NCBI RefSeq assembly: GCF_006717075.1
Contig: NZ_VFQC01000001.1
Span: forward strand, 806,001-870,000
Source: Haloactinospora alba
GTDB taxonomy: Bacteria > Actinomycetota > Actinomycetes > Streptosporangiales > Streptosporangiaceae
Direction: 5' to 3'
Length of the DNA stretch: 64,000 bases
Both the position numbers and the translations under genes were made by a program. Below the pieces are notes generated by a model. That model was given only the letters and a program-made list of their open reading frames with translations. It ran no database searches and had not been told where the DNA came from. Of this stretch, positions 29,445 through 38,517 are shown in pieces; within the stretch, counting starts at the first letter, position 1; every line of letters starts with the position of its first letter.

Positions 29445-31259
29445 ATGCGTAGCCTGTTCACCCTCCGAACGTTCGCCCTTGTCAGTACCGCCGTCCTGCT
29501 GGCGTCCGGCTGCGGCCCCGACGGTGAGAACGGCGGGGACGAGGAGGAGCCCCAGCCTGCGACCGAGGCACCGGACGGCCCGTACCTCCGGGAGGGGGTG
29601 TTCGGGGACGGTGTGTCGTTCCGCGCGGCCCTGGAGGTCGACACCGTCGAGCGGCGTGCGGACCGCACGGTGCTGGAGTACACCGTGACGCCGCTGCAGG
29701 AGGGCGAGCACTCCGCGCGCGGCGCGTTCGAGAAGGGGATACGGCTGCTCGACCCGCTCGGCCAGCGGCTGTACGAGCGGCTCCCGGACAGCAACTACGA
29801 CGCCGGGTCCGGAGAGGAAGAGAACGCGGAGGACTCCGAGGACGGTTCCGAGGACGGCGACGGGGAACCCGAGGACGGCTCGGAGGACGGCGAGGCCCCC
29901 GAGGAGACGGAGGACGCGGGCGACGGGGCCGAGGCGCCGCCGCGCCACCTCGGGAGCGAACTGCCGGACACGGTCGTGGGAGGCGCCGAGTACCGGTTGG
30001 AAGCGCACTTCCCGCCGCTGCCCGACGACACGGGCCGACTCACTGTCCTCACTCCGGGAACGACCGGGGAGTTCACCGGTGTGCCCGTCACCGACGCTCC
30101 CGAGGAGGACGAGGAGAACGGGGGAGAGAACTCCGGGGAGGACACGGACTCCGGGGAGGATGCGGACGAGGACGGGTCCGACGACTCCGGCGACGGGGAG
30201 GTGGCCGCGGGGGACACGGTGCAACCGCCCGTAACGGCCGGACCGCTGCCGGGCGAACCGGGAACGTACGCCACGGACCTGTACGCCATCTCCGAGGACG
30301 GTGCGCTCGAGTACGACACGTCCGCCGGCCGGCAGCGCATCACGGTCAGCGCCGACGAACTGTTCACCGGGGACGATGAGGAACTCGCCGAGGGTACGGC
30401 GGCGACACTCGACACCCTCGCCCAACAGGTGGACGGCCGCGCCGGCACCGACGGTCCGACCGTGAGCGTCACCGTGCACACTGGCGGCGACAGGGACAGT
30501 GACCGGGCGCAGGAACTCTCCCAACAACGTGCCCAGGCGGTGCGCGACTACCTCAACGACGAGCTCGGCGACGACTACCAGTACGAGGCGCAGGGCGGTG
30601 GGAGCGAGGAACCGCTCGTCGCCGGGGACGACGCGCAGGAGAACAAGGCGCAACGGCGCAACAGCCGGGTGGAGGTCTCCTACCCGCGTCCCTCCGCGGA
30701 GGAGGACACGCAGGACGCGGCGGACGAGGACTCCGAGGGGGAAACCGGCGGGGAGCCGGAAAAAACGGAAACCCCGTCGGTGGAGCCGCAGGACGGTGGC
30801 GAGCCCGCGACGTACCGTGCGGAGGACGGGGACGCTGTCGCCAGCGAGACCGCCACGATAGGGGGACACGAGTACACGCTGCGGGTGCTGCCGTTCTACC
30901 GCGACGGTGCCTACCTCGTCGCCAACTTCCGCGTCACCAGCAAGTCCCCGGACGAGATCGACGAGGACACGGACGCGTTCACCGGGACGGACTACCCGGG
31001 GGCCGAGTTCGGGAGCTTCAGCGCGCGCGACCCCGAGAGCGGGGAGACCTACCGCGGTGTCCGGGTGGGGCAACAGCGCGCCGTGGGGGAGGAGACCACG
31101 GGGCACGACTACCTCGGCCCTGTTTCCTATCCGTACGTGACCAGGGAGAACAGCACGAACCGCGCGTGGGTGTACCTGTCTGCCCCAGCCGAGGACGTCT
31201 CCTCGCTGACGTTGGACGCCGGCGGGTTCGGCGAGTTCGAGGACGTCCCGGTGAGGTAA
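29445..31259 (+). CDS. Acidic OmpA-family lipoprotein
   Basis: A 604-residue lipoprotein (lipobox LLASGC, about residue 24). An N-terminal domain (about 50-220) is interrupted by a long Glu/Asp/Gly-rich insert. An OmpA-like domain follows (about 285-420; SADELFTGDDEELAEGTAAT, then LSQQRAQAVRDYL and NKAQRRNSRVEVSY). After an acidic linker comes a C-terminal domain (about 455-604) with ASETATIGGHEYTLRVLPFYR. OmpA domains bind peptidoglycan. The sandwich layout matches the lipoproteins at 43797-49618. The ATG has GAGGGAG upstream. It follows two Ser/Thr kinases and may belong to the same transcript. A terminator structure lies about 190 bases after it. Confidence 0.8.
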   Translation: MRSLFTLRTFALVSTAVLLASGCGPDGENGGDEEEPQPATEAPDGPYLREGVFGDGVSFRAALEVDTVERRADRTVLEYTVTPLQEGEHSARGAFEKGIRLLDPLGQRLYERLPDSNYDAGSGEEENAEDSEDGSEDGDGEPEDGSEDGEAPEETEDAGDGAEAPPRHLGSELPDTVVGGAEYRLEAHFPPLPDDTGRLTVLTPGTTGEFTGVPVTDAPEEDEENGGENSGEDTDSGEDADEDGSDDSGDGEVAAGDTVQPPVTAGPLPGEPGTYATDLYAISEDGALEYDTSAGRQRITVSADELFTGDDEELAEGTAATLDTLAQQVDGRAGTDGPTVSVTVHTGGDRDSDRAQELSQQRAQAVRDYLNDELGDDYQYEAQGGGSEEPLVAGDDAQENKAQRRNSRVEVSYPRPSAEEDTQDAADEDSEGETGGEPEKTETPSVEPQDGGEPATYRAEDGDAVASETATIGGHEYTLRVLPFYRDGAYLVANFRVTSKSPDEIDEDTDAFTGTDYPGAEFGSFSARDPESGETYRGVRVGQQRAVGEETTGHDYLGPVSYPYVTRENSTNRAWVYLSAPAEDVSSLTLDAGGFGEFEDVPVR

Positions 31260-31723
31260 CCGCCGGATCGGATGAAAGCGGAGAAACCGGGAACCGCATG
31301 CCGCTACTGTCCGTCGCATCAACCAGGCGACAGGAAGCGTTGAAAACCCCGAGGAGCCGCAGTGGGAACCTCATCCGGCGCGAACCACGAGACGAGGGTA
31401 TCCGTCAGCGCTAGGAAACCGGAGCGGAGCGGACCCTCGGGATAACAGCCGATCCGGCTGCTTTTGAGCCGGACACGGGCTGTTGTTTTCGGGCGCCGGA
31501 ACGGAGCGAATCTCTTTTCCCTGCGGTATTTGATCCACCCCTGTTCATAGAGGGAACTCTCCCATTCCCGTTCCTGCGGCGTCGGCTCGCGACTCCGGCT
31601 GTTCCGTGTCCTTTCGGGAACGGCTTCGCTCCTGTCCTTGAAGGAGATCCACGGTGTGTTGACGAGGGGATCCTTGTCGACTCAACCGGCACGTTGGAAT
31701 TACCCCCCATAGAAGTGGTCATC
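31260..31723. other. Intergenic region with terminator and promoter signals
   Basis: No gene is supported. It holds the hairpin at 31444-31490 and then about 230 bases leading to the pilin-leader gene. A plausible ribosome site GAAGTGG precedes the ATG at 31724. Confidence 0.35.
31444..31490 (+). terminator. Nested hairpin terminator
   Basis: Outer stem AACAGCC / GGCTGTT (31444-31450 with 31478-31484) encloses inner stem CCGGCT / AGCCGG (31454-31459 with 31467-31472). GTTTTC follows. It probably ends the kinase/OmpA transcript. Confidence 0.55.
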
Positions 31724-33268
31724 ATGCGTTTTGGGCAGCGTCGGAGCGATGACACCGGCGGTCAGCTCGTTGAATGGTCGGTTCTCTCTGTTCTCGCGGC
31801 TGCTGTTCTCGTGTCGCTCACACTGGTTCTCGCTCCGGCCTCGTTCACGGAGCCGCTCGAATCGGCCGTGTGCCAGCTGTTCTCCGCTGATGAGGACGAG
31901 AGCGACTGCGGTGGTGGAAACAGTGCGGACAGCGATGACTCCGGGAAGCCCCCTCCGGAGAACGTGCTCTGCGCGAACCAGATGCTCATACGCACCGAGT
32001 CGATCAACGGCGCCTTCCGTAACGTGCGTGTGGAGCAGGGTGGGCAGGACTTCGTCACCTACCAGACGCAACCGGCGACGGGAGAGAAGAAAGCCGTGTA
32101 CAGCACGCGCAGCATGACCTCGGTGGGATTGGACGTGTCGAACGCGCAGAAACTCAAACAAATGCAGTCCAACAAACCCCAGTGGGACGCTTTCGTCCAG
32201 GGAGGTATCAGCGGACAGTACAACTACGAGTACGAGGGCAAGGACGCGTGGGACAAGGCGAGCGATACCCGGGAGACGAAGCGGGGGTCGGGTTTCAAGC
32301 GCTGGTCCGCGGCCACCGGCGGAATAGTCACTCCCGCCGTGGACAGTGCGATAACAAATGTGTCCCATGGGCTCGAATGGGCGTGGTCCAAGGTCACCGG
32401 TGGCGACACCGAGAAGGTGAACGCGAAGTACGAGCGTCTGACCCCTGACTCGGTCACGCTCGATATCAACGCCAAAGCCGCCGTTGATATGAGCTACTCG
32501 GCGGATCTCGGTAGCAGCTCCGGTTCCGGGCCGCCGCCGGGAACCGAGAGCGGGGAGAAGAAACCGGGCGCCAGCGCCCTCCTGGAAGGACACCTGGAGG
32601 CGACCCACCGGAACTCGGTGAAGATCGACGACGAGTTCAACCGGACCCACGAGATGTGGTTCCGGGTCGACGGCGACATGAAGGCGAAGGCGGGTTTCGA
32701 CTTCGGGGACCTCCTGCCGGCGGAGGCGCAGGCGGGGGTGTCCGCCGGGGGCGGTGGAAGGATCGTGCAGCGCACGAAGTTCGACTCGGAGGGGAACCCG
32801 CAGCGGATGGATTTCGAGGTCCGTTATGAGGGGGGCTTCGGTCAGGTGCTGAGTGGGAACCCCGCCGCTCCGGACATGGACAACAAGAGTCTGGAGTACA
32901 GCGAGAAGGGGAGGAAACGTGCGCAGCACACCTACAGCCTCGACCTGACCAAGGACGAGAACCTCGAGGCTTACAACAAGCTCTTCGATACGAGTACCGG
33001 TTTCGCGGCGCTACCCGCGGCGAAGCACTGGACCGACAAGTCGGAGCTGGCGGACGACGCGATCGACTTTTCCGAGAAAGTGGCGGAGAACGGGCACCAG
33101 ACGTACTCGACCTACGACCTGGAAAGCGAGGAGGGAGTGGATACCTCCCTGAAGAAGGCCGGAACCGGATTCGGTGTCAACAGCAGCAACACCGAGTCGG
33201 ACCTCACGGGGTTCTACTACCGGGACAACGCGGCGGATGACCCCCAGTGGCAGGAGTACGAGTGCTGA
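31724..33268 (+). CDS. Large secreted protein with Flp-type prepilin leader
   Basis: A 514-residue protein from ATG 31724; a TTG at 31694 is also possible. A short basic leader MRFGQRRSDDTG precedes GQLVEWSVLSVLAAAVLVSL. This is a class III (Flp/Tad) prepilin signature with Gly before the cut, Glu at +5 and an aromatic at +6, followed by one hydrophobic helix. Two Cys follow (VCQLFSADEDESDC), a motif shared with the gene at 35067 and, more loosely, the one at 45785. The remaining 430 residues are polar, acidic and Gly-rich, with repeated beta-strand-like segments and no known domain. I infer an extracellular protein handled by the Tad machinery. A small membrane protein gene follows after 50 bases. 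Confidence 0.75.
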   Translation: MRFGQRRSDDTGGQLVEWSVLSVLAAAVLVSLTLVLAPASFTEPLESAVCQLFSADEDESDCGGGNSADSDDSGKPPPENVLCANQMLIRTESINGAFRNVRVEQGGQDFVTYQTQPATGEKKAVYSTRSMTSVGLDVSNAQKLKQMQSNKPQWDAFVQGGISGQYNYEYEGKDAWDKASDTRETKRGSGFKRWSAATGGIVTPAVDSAITNVSHGLEWAWSKVTGGDTEKVNAKYERLTPDSVTLDINAKAAVDMSYSADLGSSSGSGPPPGTESGEKKPGASALLEGHLEATHRNSVKIDDEFNRTHEMWFRVDGDMKAKAGFDFGDLLPAEAQAGVSAGGGGRIVQRTKFDSEGNPQRMDFEVRYEGGFGQVLSGNPAAPDMDNKSLEYSEKGRKRAQHTYSLDLTKDENLEAYNKLFDTSTGFAALPAAKHWTDKSELADDAIDFSEKVAENGHQTYSTYDLESEEGVDTSLKKAGTGFGVNSSNTESDLTGFYYRDNAADDPQWQEYEC

Positions 33269-33318
33269 TCAGCCCCGCGGCACCGTTGTCCATGCTCTAC
33301 GCGGAAGTGTGAACCACA

Positions 33319-33735
33319 GTGAGATACATAGGAATCCTGGTCGGAGTTCCCGTCACCATTGTCCTGCTCGGTGTCATCAACATCGCCAAGATCGGGATCA
33401 TGTCCGGCAGCGGCATCGACGTCACCCAGGTCGAGGGGGACTTCTGGTGGACCCTGCTATTCAGCGCTGTCAACGCGCTCGCCCCGATAACGGGAGGGCT
33501 CATCGCCGGAACCATGGCCCGGCACACGCGCGAGCGGTCATGGATCGTGGGATCGGGCGCCGTGGTGGGCGCGGCCACGGCGGTCATCATGGTCGTGCTC
33601 GGCGCGGTGTCGAACTCCGGTGAGAACCAGCAGGTGGCGGGTGCCGGCGACCTGCTGCCGGTTCTGGTCTGGCCGCTGGAGGGAGCATTCGGGGGGCTGC
33701 TCGTCTGGCTCGCCACGAGCGGAAGAAGGAAGTGA
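33319..33735 (+). CDS. Small polytopic membrane protein
   Basis: A 138-residue hypothetical protein with four predicted membrane helices (about 4-24, 45-66, 74-98 and 108-130) and a basic C-terminus (GRRK). The start is GTG at 33319. It follows the pilin-leader gene closely and may be co-transcribed. Its fold vaguely resembles TIGR/DUF small membrane proteins that accompany secreted proteins, but no family is recognised. It could be an accessory or protective partner; that is a guess. Confidence 0.65.
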   Translation: MRYIGILVGVPVTIVLLGVINIAKIGIMSGSGIDVTQVEGDFWWTLLFSAVNALAPITGGLIAGTMARHTRERSWIVGSGAVVGAATAVIMVVLGAVSNSGENQQVAGAGDLLPVLVWPLEGAFGGLLVWLATSGRRK

Positions 33736-33754
33736 GCCCCCGGGCCACTCCCGG

Positions 33755-34354
33755 TCACTCGGGCGTGACCCGAACCGTCTTCTCCAGTTCCTGGAAGGTT
33801 CCGTCCTCGACCATCTCCGTCACCGCGCCGATGCGGACCGCGAGGACCGTCCCGTCCTCGCTTTTGATGCCGAAATCCGAGATGTGGTACCTGTCGAACT
33901 CCGGCAGGCGGAACTCGTGCTCGTAGTCGATCCGGTACACCTCCTCGGCTCCCGGTAGGGAGGTGGTGGAAGAGTCCTCGACCGACACCTGCTCGTCGGC
34001 GGGAAACTCCTCACCTATGTAGTTCGCCGCCTCTTCCGCGGTGAGCTGCTCGAGCTCGGCCCCCTGGTAGTCGGATATCTCGGCCGCCGCGACATCCGGC
34101 TCGGAACTGTGGGGACCGATGTACCGTGTCCATCCCTCGACGACTTCCCGGTCCTCCTCCCAGCCTTGGGGAGCGGCGTAACTGAGGGATCCGGAGTCCA
34201 CCGCGGTGAAATCGTCGGGAGTCTTCGCGCTTCCCGGTTTCTCGTCCTGCTCTCCCGGTCCTGAATCATTTCCGGAGCATGCACTGAGAGCGAGGGTGAG
34301 GGTGCACACGGCCGCCACCGCTCTCGTGGAAAAACGAAGCGAAAGAAGAGGCAA
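33755..34354 (-). CDS. Lipoprotein, PsbP/LpqN-like fold suspected
   Basis: A 199-residue lipoprotein; the signal ends TLTLALSAC (lipid Cys about residue 26). The mature domain has the pattern of small actinobacterial lipoproteins that begin with a short strand then a P-x-G/D-W motif (SLSYAAPQGWEED). It ends with an amphipathic helix (FQELEKTVRVTPE), as in LpqN/DUF1795/PsbP-like domains. It is similar in layout to the lipoprotein at 36505-37149. It is convergent with the small membrane protein gene and separated from it by only about 20 bases. The ligand is unknown. Confidence 0.72.
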   Translation of the reverse strand: MPLLSLRFSTRAVAAVCTLTLALSACSGNDSGPGEQDEKPGSAKTPDDFTAVDSGSLSYAAPQGWEEDREVVEGWTRYIGPHSSEPDVAAAEISDYQGAELEQLTAEEAANYIGEEFPADEQVSVEDSSTTSLPGAEEVYRIDYEHEFRLPEFDRYHISDFGIKSEDGTVLAVRIGAVTEMVEDGTFQELEKTVRVTPE

Positions 34355-35066
34355 AACGGTAACTCCCTACGGAATTGGATCTGGGTAAACAGTACAAGCC
34401 CGTAGAAAAAGAATCAATTTCCGTCGGTCTTTCTCCGTGGTGGAGGCCGCGCGACCGCCACGGGCGCGCCCGGGAGCGTGTCAGTCGGCTGGGCGGAAAC
34501 CGGCACGGCCCATCGGGCACGACGCCCCGCTCCCTCGGTGTATGGAGGGGAAGCCCCGCGTCTCGGGGGATGCGGCGGCCGCCTCCCATCCGTGTCCGGT
34601 GGGAAACCGGAGTCAGAGCACTGTTCGGGCAGGACAGCGCGCTGGGCCCCGAACCTCGCGCGCGGGCCCAGCGAACCAGCTGCACGGAACGTGGCCACGC
34701 GGTAACGACTGGGCCCGTGCGGCAGGACGGGGGCCGCCCCCGCGCGGGTGCCGGTTCCCGAACCCCCGCCACCCTTCGCCGGTGTTCGGGATGGCCGCCG
34801 TGTTGGGGCTTTCGGAACCCCGCCCCTCTGTGAGCGGGGCGGTGGAGAAGCCGCTCCGTCCCCGTTCTTCTGTTGCCGTGTCCCATCGCCCGAGAACCTG
34901 ACAGTTCTGTAAGAACGAAACATATTCAACAGAAATTTTGGGCCTATGGTCCCAGCGAGAATTGGGGGCGCACGGCTCTACTTTTTCCATGGGCGGCTGT
35001 CTAGCATCGAACCACTGGTGCACCTGCGACAGAAAAATGGAATTCCCCCATGGAAAACGGTCTTCT
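34355..35066. other. Long intergenic region between lipoprotein and pilin-leader genes
   Basis: About 710 bases. The GC-rich middle has overlapping open frames on both strands without recognisable domains. The last 170 bases become AT-richer, with TTCTGTAAGAAC-like dyad symmetry near 34912, and probably contain the promoter for the gene at 35067. Confidence 0.35.
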
Positions 35067-36503
35067 ATGTTCCCCCACGCGCGCTACCGGGGCGATAGCG
35101 GTGGCCATGTTGTGGAATGGTCCGCCCTCATCGTCCTCGCTTCCGTTGTTCTCGCCACGTTGACGTTCATGCTGTCCCCTTCGGTCATCAAGGAACCGGT
35201 GGGGCGGGCGTTGTGCCAGATGTTCTCGGTCGGCGGTGACGAGTCCGAGTGCGACCCCGAGTTCCGCTCCGACGAGTACTACGAGCCCGAACGCTGCATG
35301 GTCAGCCGGGAAGGTGACGGAAGCACCCACACGGCGAGCGTCGTTCTGGACGGTACGAGCGGGACATCCTTCGTACGCGAGGAGTTCAACGACGACAGCG
35401 TGCGCTTCACCGCGATAGACCAGTCAGCGCTGGGCGGCGGTGTCGGCATCGGCGTCGACGCTGGAGGAGGCCCGGTCCAGTTGGAGGCCGAAGCCGGCGC
35501 GGACGCGGAGTACAGTAACCCCCAGTCGGCTTCGTGGGATTTCGACAGCACCGCGGAAGCGGACAAGTTCGAGGAACGGATACGGGAGAAAGCCAAAGAG
35601 GACGTGTCCAAGTTCGACTTCGACAATTTCGAGTCCTGGGCCGACGGCGGCGACCTTCCCGAACCCGACTCCGTCCGTTCCGAGCACCAGGTGGACATCG
35701 GCGCCCACGGCGACGCCGGCCTGAGCATAGGGAACTCGGGCCGCGGCCAGAACAACTCCGGGAACAACAACGGATCGAACGACTCCGGGAACGGCCAGGA
35801 TTCCGGAAACTCGGATAACTCGGGCGGCGACGACAACTCCGGTTCCTCCGGGCAGCAGGACGGGGAAACGGGGGACTGGCAGGTGAACTTCGACCCGGGA
35901 GTTGACGCTGCTGTCGGCATCAGCGGGAGTATGGCCACCGAAACGCACGCTGACGGCAGCGAGTCGAGTATCTACAACCTCGGCGGCGAGGCCTCCGTGG
36001 GGGCTGACTGGGCGGTTGACGAGGTCACCGCTAGCAAGGGGCGCCAGGGGGCGATGAAGGTGACCCGGGACGAGGACGGAAACATCACCGACATCACCAT
36101 CACCCAGACCACGAAGAGCGGGACCGGTGACACCGAGATCATCACCACCCAGCTGCCGATCGAGGGGGAGGAGCAGCGGCAGATCGCCGAGGAGTGGCTG
36201 GGGGCGGCACCTGGCGGCAAGGCGCTACCGATCACATGGGACGATATGGCTCCCGACGAGCTCCCGGAGGGCGCCGACCCGTTCCAGGAGCTCCTCTTCA
36301 ACGAGGGCAACAGCAGCAAAGCCACCTACGACCAGAGCGTCACCCAGGAAGAGATCGGGCTGCAGGTGAAGCTCGGCGTCTCCCTCGGGTACACGTACAC
36401 GAGCCACAGCGAGGACACAGAGATCAAGGACGCCGAGTACCTGGGGTCCCCCAGCGAGGGCGAACGCGAGTACATCTCCTACGACGATTGCGTTGGTGAG
36501 TGA
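35067..36503 (+). CDS. Large secreted protein with Flp-type prepilin leader
   Basis: A 478-residue protein from ATG 35067; the frame is open to a TTG at 34938. The leader MFPHARYRGDSG is followed by GHVVEWSALIVLASVVLATL: Gly cleavage site, Glu +5, Trp +6 and a hydrophobic helix. LCQMFSVGGDESEC follows, as in the gene at 31724. The middle contains an Asn/Ser/Gly-rich disordered stretch (about 225-265), and the end has beta-rich segments. Sequence identity to the 31724 protein outside the leader and Cys motif is low. The function is unknown. The lipoprotein gene downstream starts 2 bases after the stop, so the two are almost certainly co-expressed. Confidence 0.75.
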   Translation: MFPHARYRGDSGGHVVEWSALIVLASVVLATLTFMLSPSVIKEPVGRALCQMFSVGGDESECDPEFRSDEYYEPERCMVSREGDGSTHTASVVLDGTSGTSFVREEFNDDSVRFTAIDQSALGGGVGIGVDAGGGPVQLEAEAGADAEYSNPQSASWDFDSTAEADKFEERIREKAKEDVSKFDFDNFESWADGGDLPEPDSVRSEHQVDIGAHGDAGLSIGNSGRGQNNSGNNNGSNDSGNGQDSGNSDNSGGDDNSGSSGQQDGETGDWQVNFDPGVDAAVGISGSMATETHADGSESSIYNLGGEASVGADWAVDEVTASKGRQGAMKVTRDEDGNITDITITQTTKSGTGDTEIITTQLPIEGEEQRQIAEEWLGAAPGGKALPITWDDMAPDELPEGADPFQELLFNEGNSSKATYDQSVTQEEIGLQVKLGVSLGYTYTSHSEDTEIKDAEYLGSPSEGEREYISYDDCVGE

Positions 36504-36504
36504 T

Positions 36505-37149
36505 ATGCGCCCCCCTGCGGCCGCGCGGACGAACAGCACAGCCACAACCAGGAGAACCCCCTGGTTCGCCGTCCTCCCCCTCGGGATCCTCCTCACCGGT
36601 TGCGGACTGTTCGGCGGCGACGACGAAGCCGGGAAGGACGGGAACGCGGCCGAGGAGTCGGACTCCGCGGACTCCGCCGATGTCCCCCAGGGCTACCAGG
36701 AGATCGACGCTGACGCTGTGAACTTCGCCGTTCCCGAGGACTGGGAACCCTCCTCGGAGGGGCAGGAGGAACTGGAACACTCCCACGAGAAGCTCGACGA
36801 CGGGGGCTCCACCGTCGCGATCGCCGGGATTATCCCGGTCGAGGGCGTGGGTTCCGAGTCGGAGGCGACGGAGATCACGTCCGACCTCGCGGGTGAGGTC
36901 CCCATCGGAAACACCGTCCGGGACATGGACACCGGCCAGGACGCGGAGGTCCCGGGAGCGCGCAGCGCCGCACGCAACGACTACGAGATCGAACTCCCAC
37001 CGGACGGTTACGCCGATTTCCAGTACGTCACCGACATCGCGCTGATCACCGAGAAGGACGAGGGGATGGCCTTCCGGCTGGTTGTTCTCGACGACGCTGT
37101 CGACGAGTCCCGGCAGAAGGAGATCCTCGGCAGCGTCCGCGTCGCCTGA
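36505..37149 (+). CDS. Lipoprotein, PsbP/LpqN-like fold suspected
   Basis: A 214-residue lipoprotein with lipobox GILLTGC (about residue 33). After an acidic linker, the domain starts with NFAVPEDWEPSSEG, continues through SEATEITSDLAGEVP, and ends MAFRLVVLDDAV and QKEILGSVRVA. This pattern is shared with the lipoprotein at 33755-34354 and with LpqN/DUF1795-like proteins. The ATG at 36505 has GGTGAG upstream and begins just after the stop of the pilin-leader gene, implying translational coupling. It might anchor, chaperone or neutralise the pilin-leader protein. Confidence 0.75.
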   Translation: MRPPAAARTNSTATTRRTPWFAVLPLGILLTGCGLFGGDDEAGKDGNAAEESDSADSADVPQGYQEIDADAVNFAVPEDWEPSSEGQEELEHSHEKLDDGGSTVAIAGIIPVEGVGSESEATEITSDLAGEVPIGNTVRDMDTGQDAEVPGARSAARNDYEIELPPDGYADFQYVTDIALITEKDEGMAFRLVVLDDAVDESRQKEILGSVRVA

Positions 37150-37205
37150 CCGGTCGTGGCGCCACTCGGCAGGAACCCGTGGGAGGAAACGAAGCAGGAG
37201 GCGGT

Positions 37206-37613
37206 ATGGCTGTCACCCGCGCGTGTGTCGCGGCGCTGGCACTGTGGATGCTCGGCGCGGTCGCGGGGCGCCGCATCATGATCAACCTCGCGAGCCTGGA
37301 GACACTGCAGTCCATGTGGGGGACGCTCTCCTGGGTGATGCCGACGAAGTTCCTCCTGCTCCTGGCCGTCGCTCTGGTGGCGTCCCTGCTGCACGGCCGC
37401 CAGTGGGACCCGTTCGCCCGCCGGCACCTGCTGGCCGTCCTCACGGTTCCGGTCTTCGTCCTGCTGCAGGACACCGTTTTTCTCATCGCCAGCGACGGGC
37501 CCAACTACCTGTTCTGGACGATGCGTGAGCTCGCCACCGTGGCCGGGGCTCTCACCGGGTGGGCCCTGGGAGCGGTCATCAACCGTGGTGTACGGGAGCG
37601 TTGCGCGACATGA
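37206..37613 (+). CDS. Small polytopic membrane protein
   Basis: A 135-residue hypothetical protein starting at ATG 37206 with AGGAG 6 bases upstream. About four hydrophobic helices (about 5-22, 45-64, 74-95 and 105-125) give it a layout like that of the protein at 33319. It overlaps the next gene by 4 bases (ATGA). No family is recognised. Confidence 0.65.
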   Translation: MAVTRACVAALALWMLGAVAGRRIMINLASLETLQSMWGTLSWVMPTKFLLLLAVALVASLLHGRQWDPFARRHLLAVLTVPVFVLLQDTVFLIASDGPNYLFWTMRELATVAGALTGWALGAVINRGVRERCAT

Positions 37614-38362
37614 CAGTGAGAACGGCGGGCGCCGTGGCCACGGTTGCCCTTCTGGTGCTGACCGGATGTGTGGAGTCCGACGACGGGGCCGACGACAACG
37701 CGGCGGAAACCCCCGGACCGAGCGGTACGGACGGGGAGACGCCATACGGTGGGCCCACGCCCCTGGGGGAGGGCGAGCAACCCGACCTCGACATCGGCGG
37801 TGTGGTCACCGAAGCCGCCGCGAACGACACGGTCGAACTCGCCACCCGGGGCGCGGGAACGGAGGACGCGATGGACGCCACCGAGTGGGAGACGCGTTTC
37901 CGGATCACGTTCGACGGGGCGCAGCGTGAGGGCACCGGTGTGACGTTCACCGGCCAGGCGGAGTACCTGGGAGACACGGGCGGATACCTGCTGCACTCGC
38001 ACGACATCCGGGTGCTCGTCCCGACGGAGGGCGGTGACGGCCGCGGAGAGGACGGCGAAAGCCCCGAGGAGGGCTACGAGACCTTCACCGCGGCGGAACC
38101 CGCACAGCTCGCCACCCTGACACCCGAGAACCCCGACGAGGAATTCTCGGTGACGATCGCCGACGTTCCCCCGGAACCGGAGGGGCGGCGCAACGACGAC
38201 GGGACGGTCGGCCGGTTCGTGAAATACCGAACCCCGCCCGAGCTGTGGGGCCACACGGTCGAGGCGCCGCCCGACTTCACCCCGGGCCGGCTCTGCTACT
38301 TCGAGGGCGAGGAATGGCACGACATCCCGCTGTTCGACTACACCGACTACCCGTGCGGGTGA
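37610..38362 (+). CDS. Lipoprotein related to the external domain of the upstream kinase
   Basis: A 250-residue lipoprotein (lipobox LLVLTGC, about residue 20). The mature domain shares an ordered set of motifs with the extracellular part of the kinase at 25953-27722: TEWETRFRITFDGAQREG against QWEPRLRMVFSAARREG, GQAEYLGDTGGYLLHSHD against GTAEYLRDKGSYTLHTRD, and the end LCYFEGEEWHDIP against VCYTEGPDWHDLP. It is therefore a stand-alone version of a kinase sensor domain. The ATG overlaps the previous stop. It could bind the same ligand or partner as the kinase; this is inference. Confidence 0.75.
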   Translation: MTVRTAGAVATVALLVLTGCVESDDGADDNAAETPGPSGTDGETPYGGPTPLGEGEQPDLDIGGVVTEAAANDTVELATRGAGTEDAMDATEWETRFRITFDGAQREGTGVTFTGQAEYLGDTGGYLLHSHDIRVLVPTEGGDGRGEDGESPEEGYETFTAAEPAQLATLTPENPDEEFSVTIADVPPEPEGRRNDDGTVGRFVKYRTPPELWGHTVEAPPDFTPGRLCYFEGEEWHDIPLFDYTDYPCG

Positions 38363-38457
38363 AGGACCGGTATCGCCGCCCCGACCGGACAACCCGAGTC
38401 CCGGAAAAGACCGGGCTCGAACAGTCTCCCGGTTCGGGCCGGCTCGGACCGTGACGA

Positions 38458-38496
38458 AGGGCTCCGCGCGCCGGAATGTCGGGGGAGCGGAGCCCT
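38458..38496. terminator. Bidirectional hairpin terminator
   Basis: A 10-bp stem AGGGCTCCGC / GCGGAGCCCT (38458-38467 with 38487-38496) between a plus-strand and a minus-strand gene end. Confidence 0.65.
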
Positions 38497-38517
38497 GGCG
38501 GGGGAGAGAGCTGGTTG

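Noticed and set aside
35750..35870. Repetitive Asn/Ser/Gly-rich coding stretch as a CRISPR-like or tandem repeat
   Set aside because: The units are irregular in length and sequence; it is low-complexity linker coding. No CRISPR array was seen anywhere.
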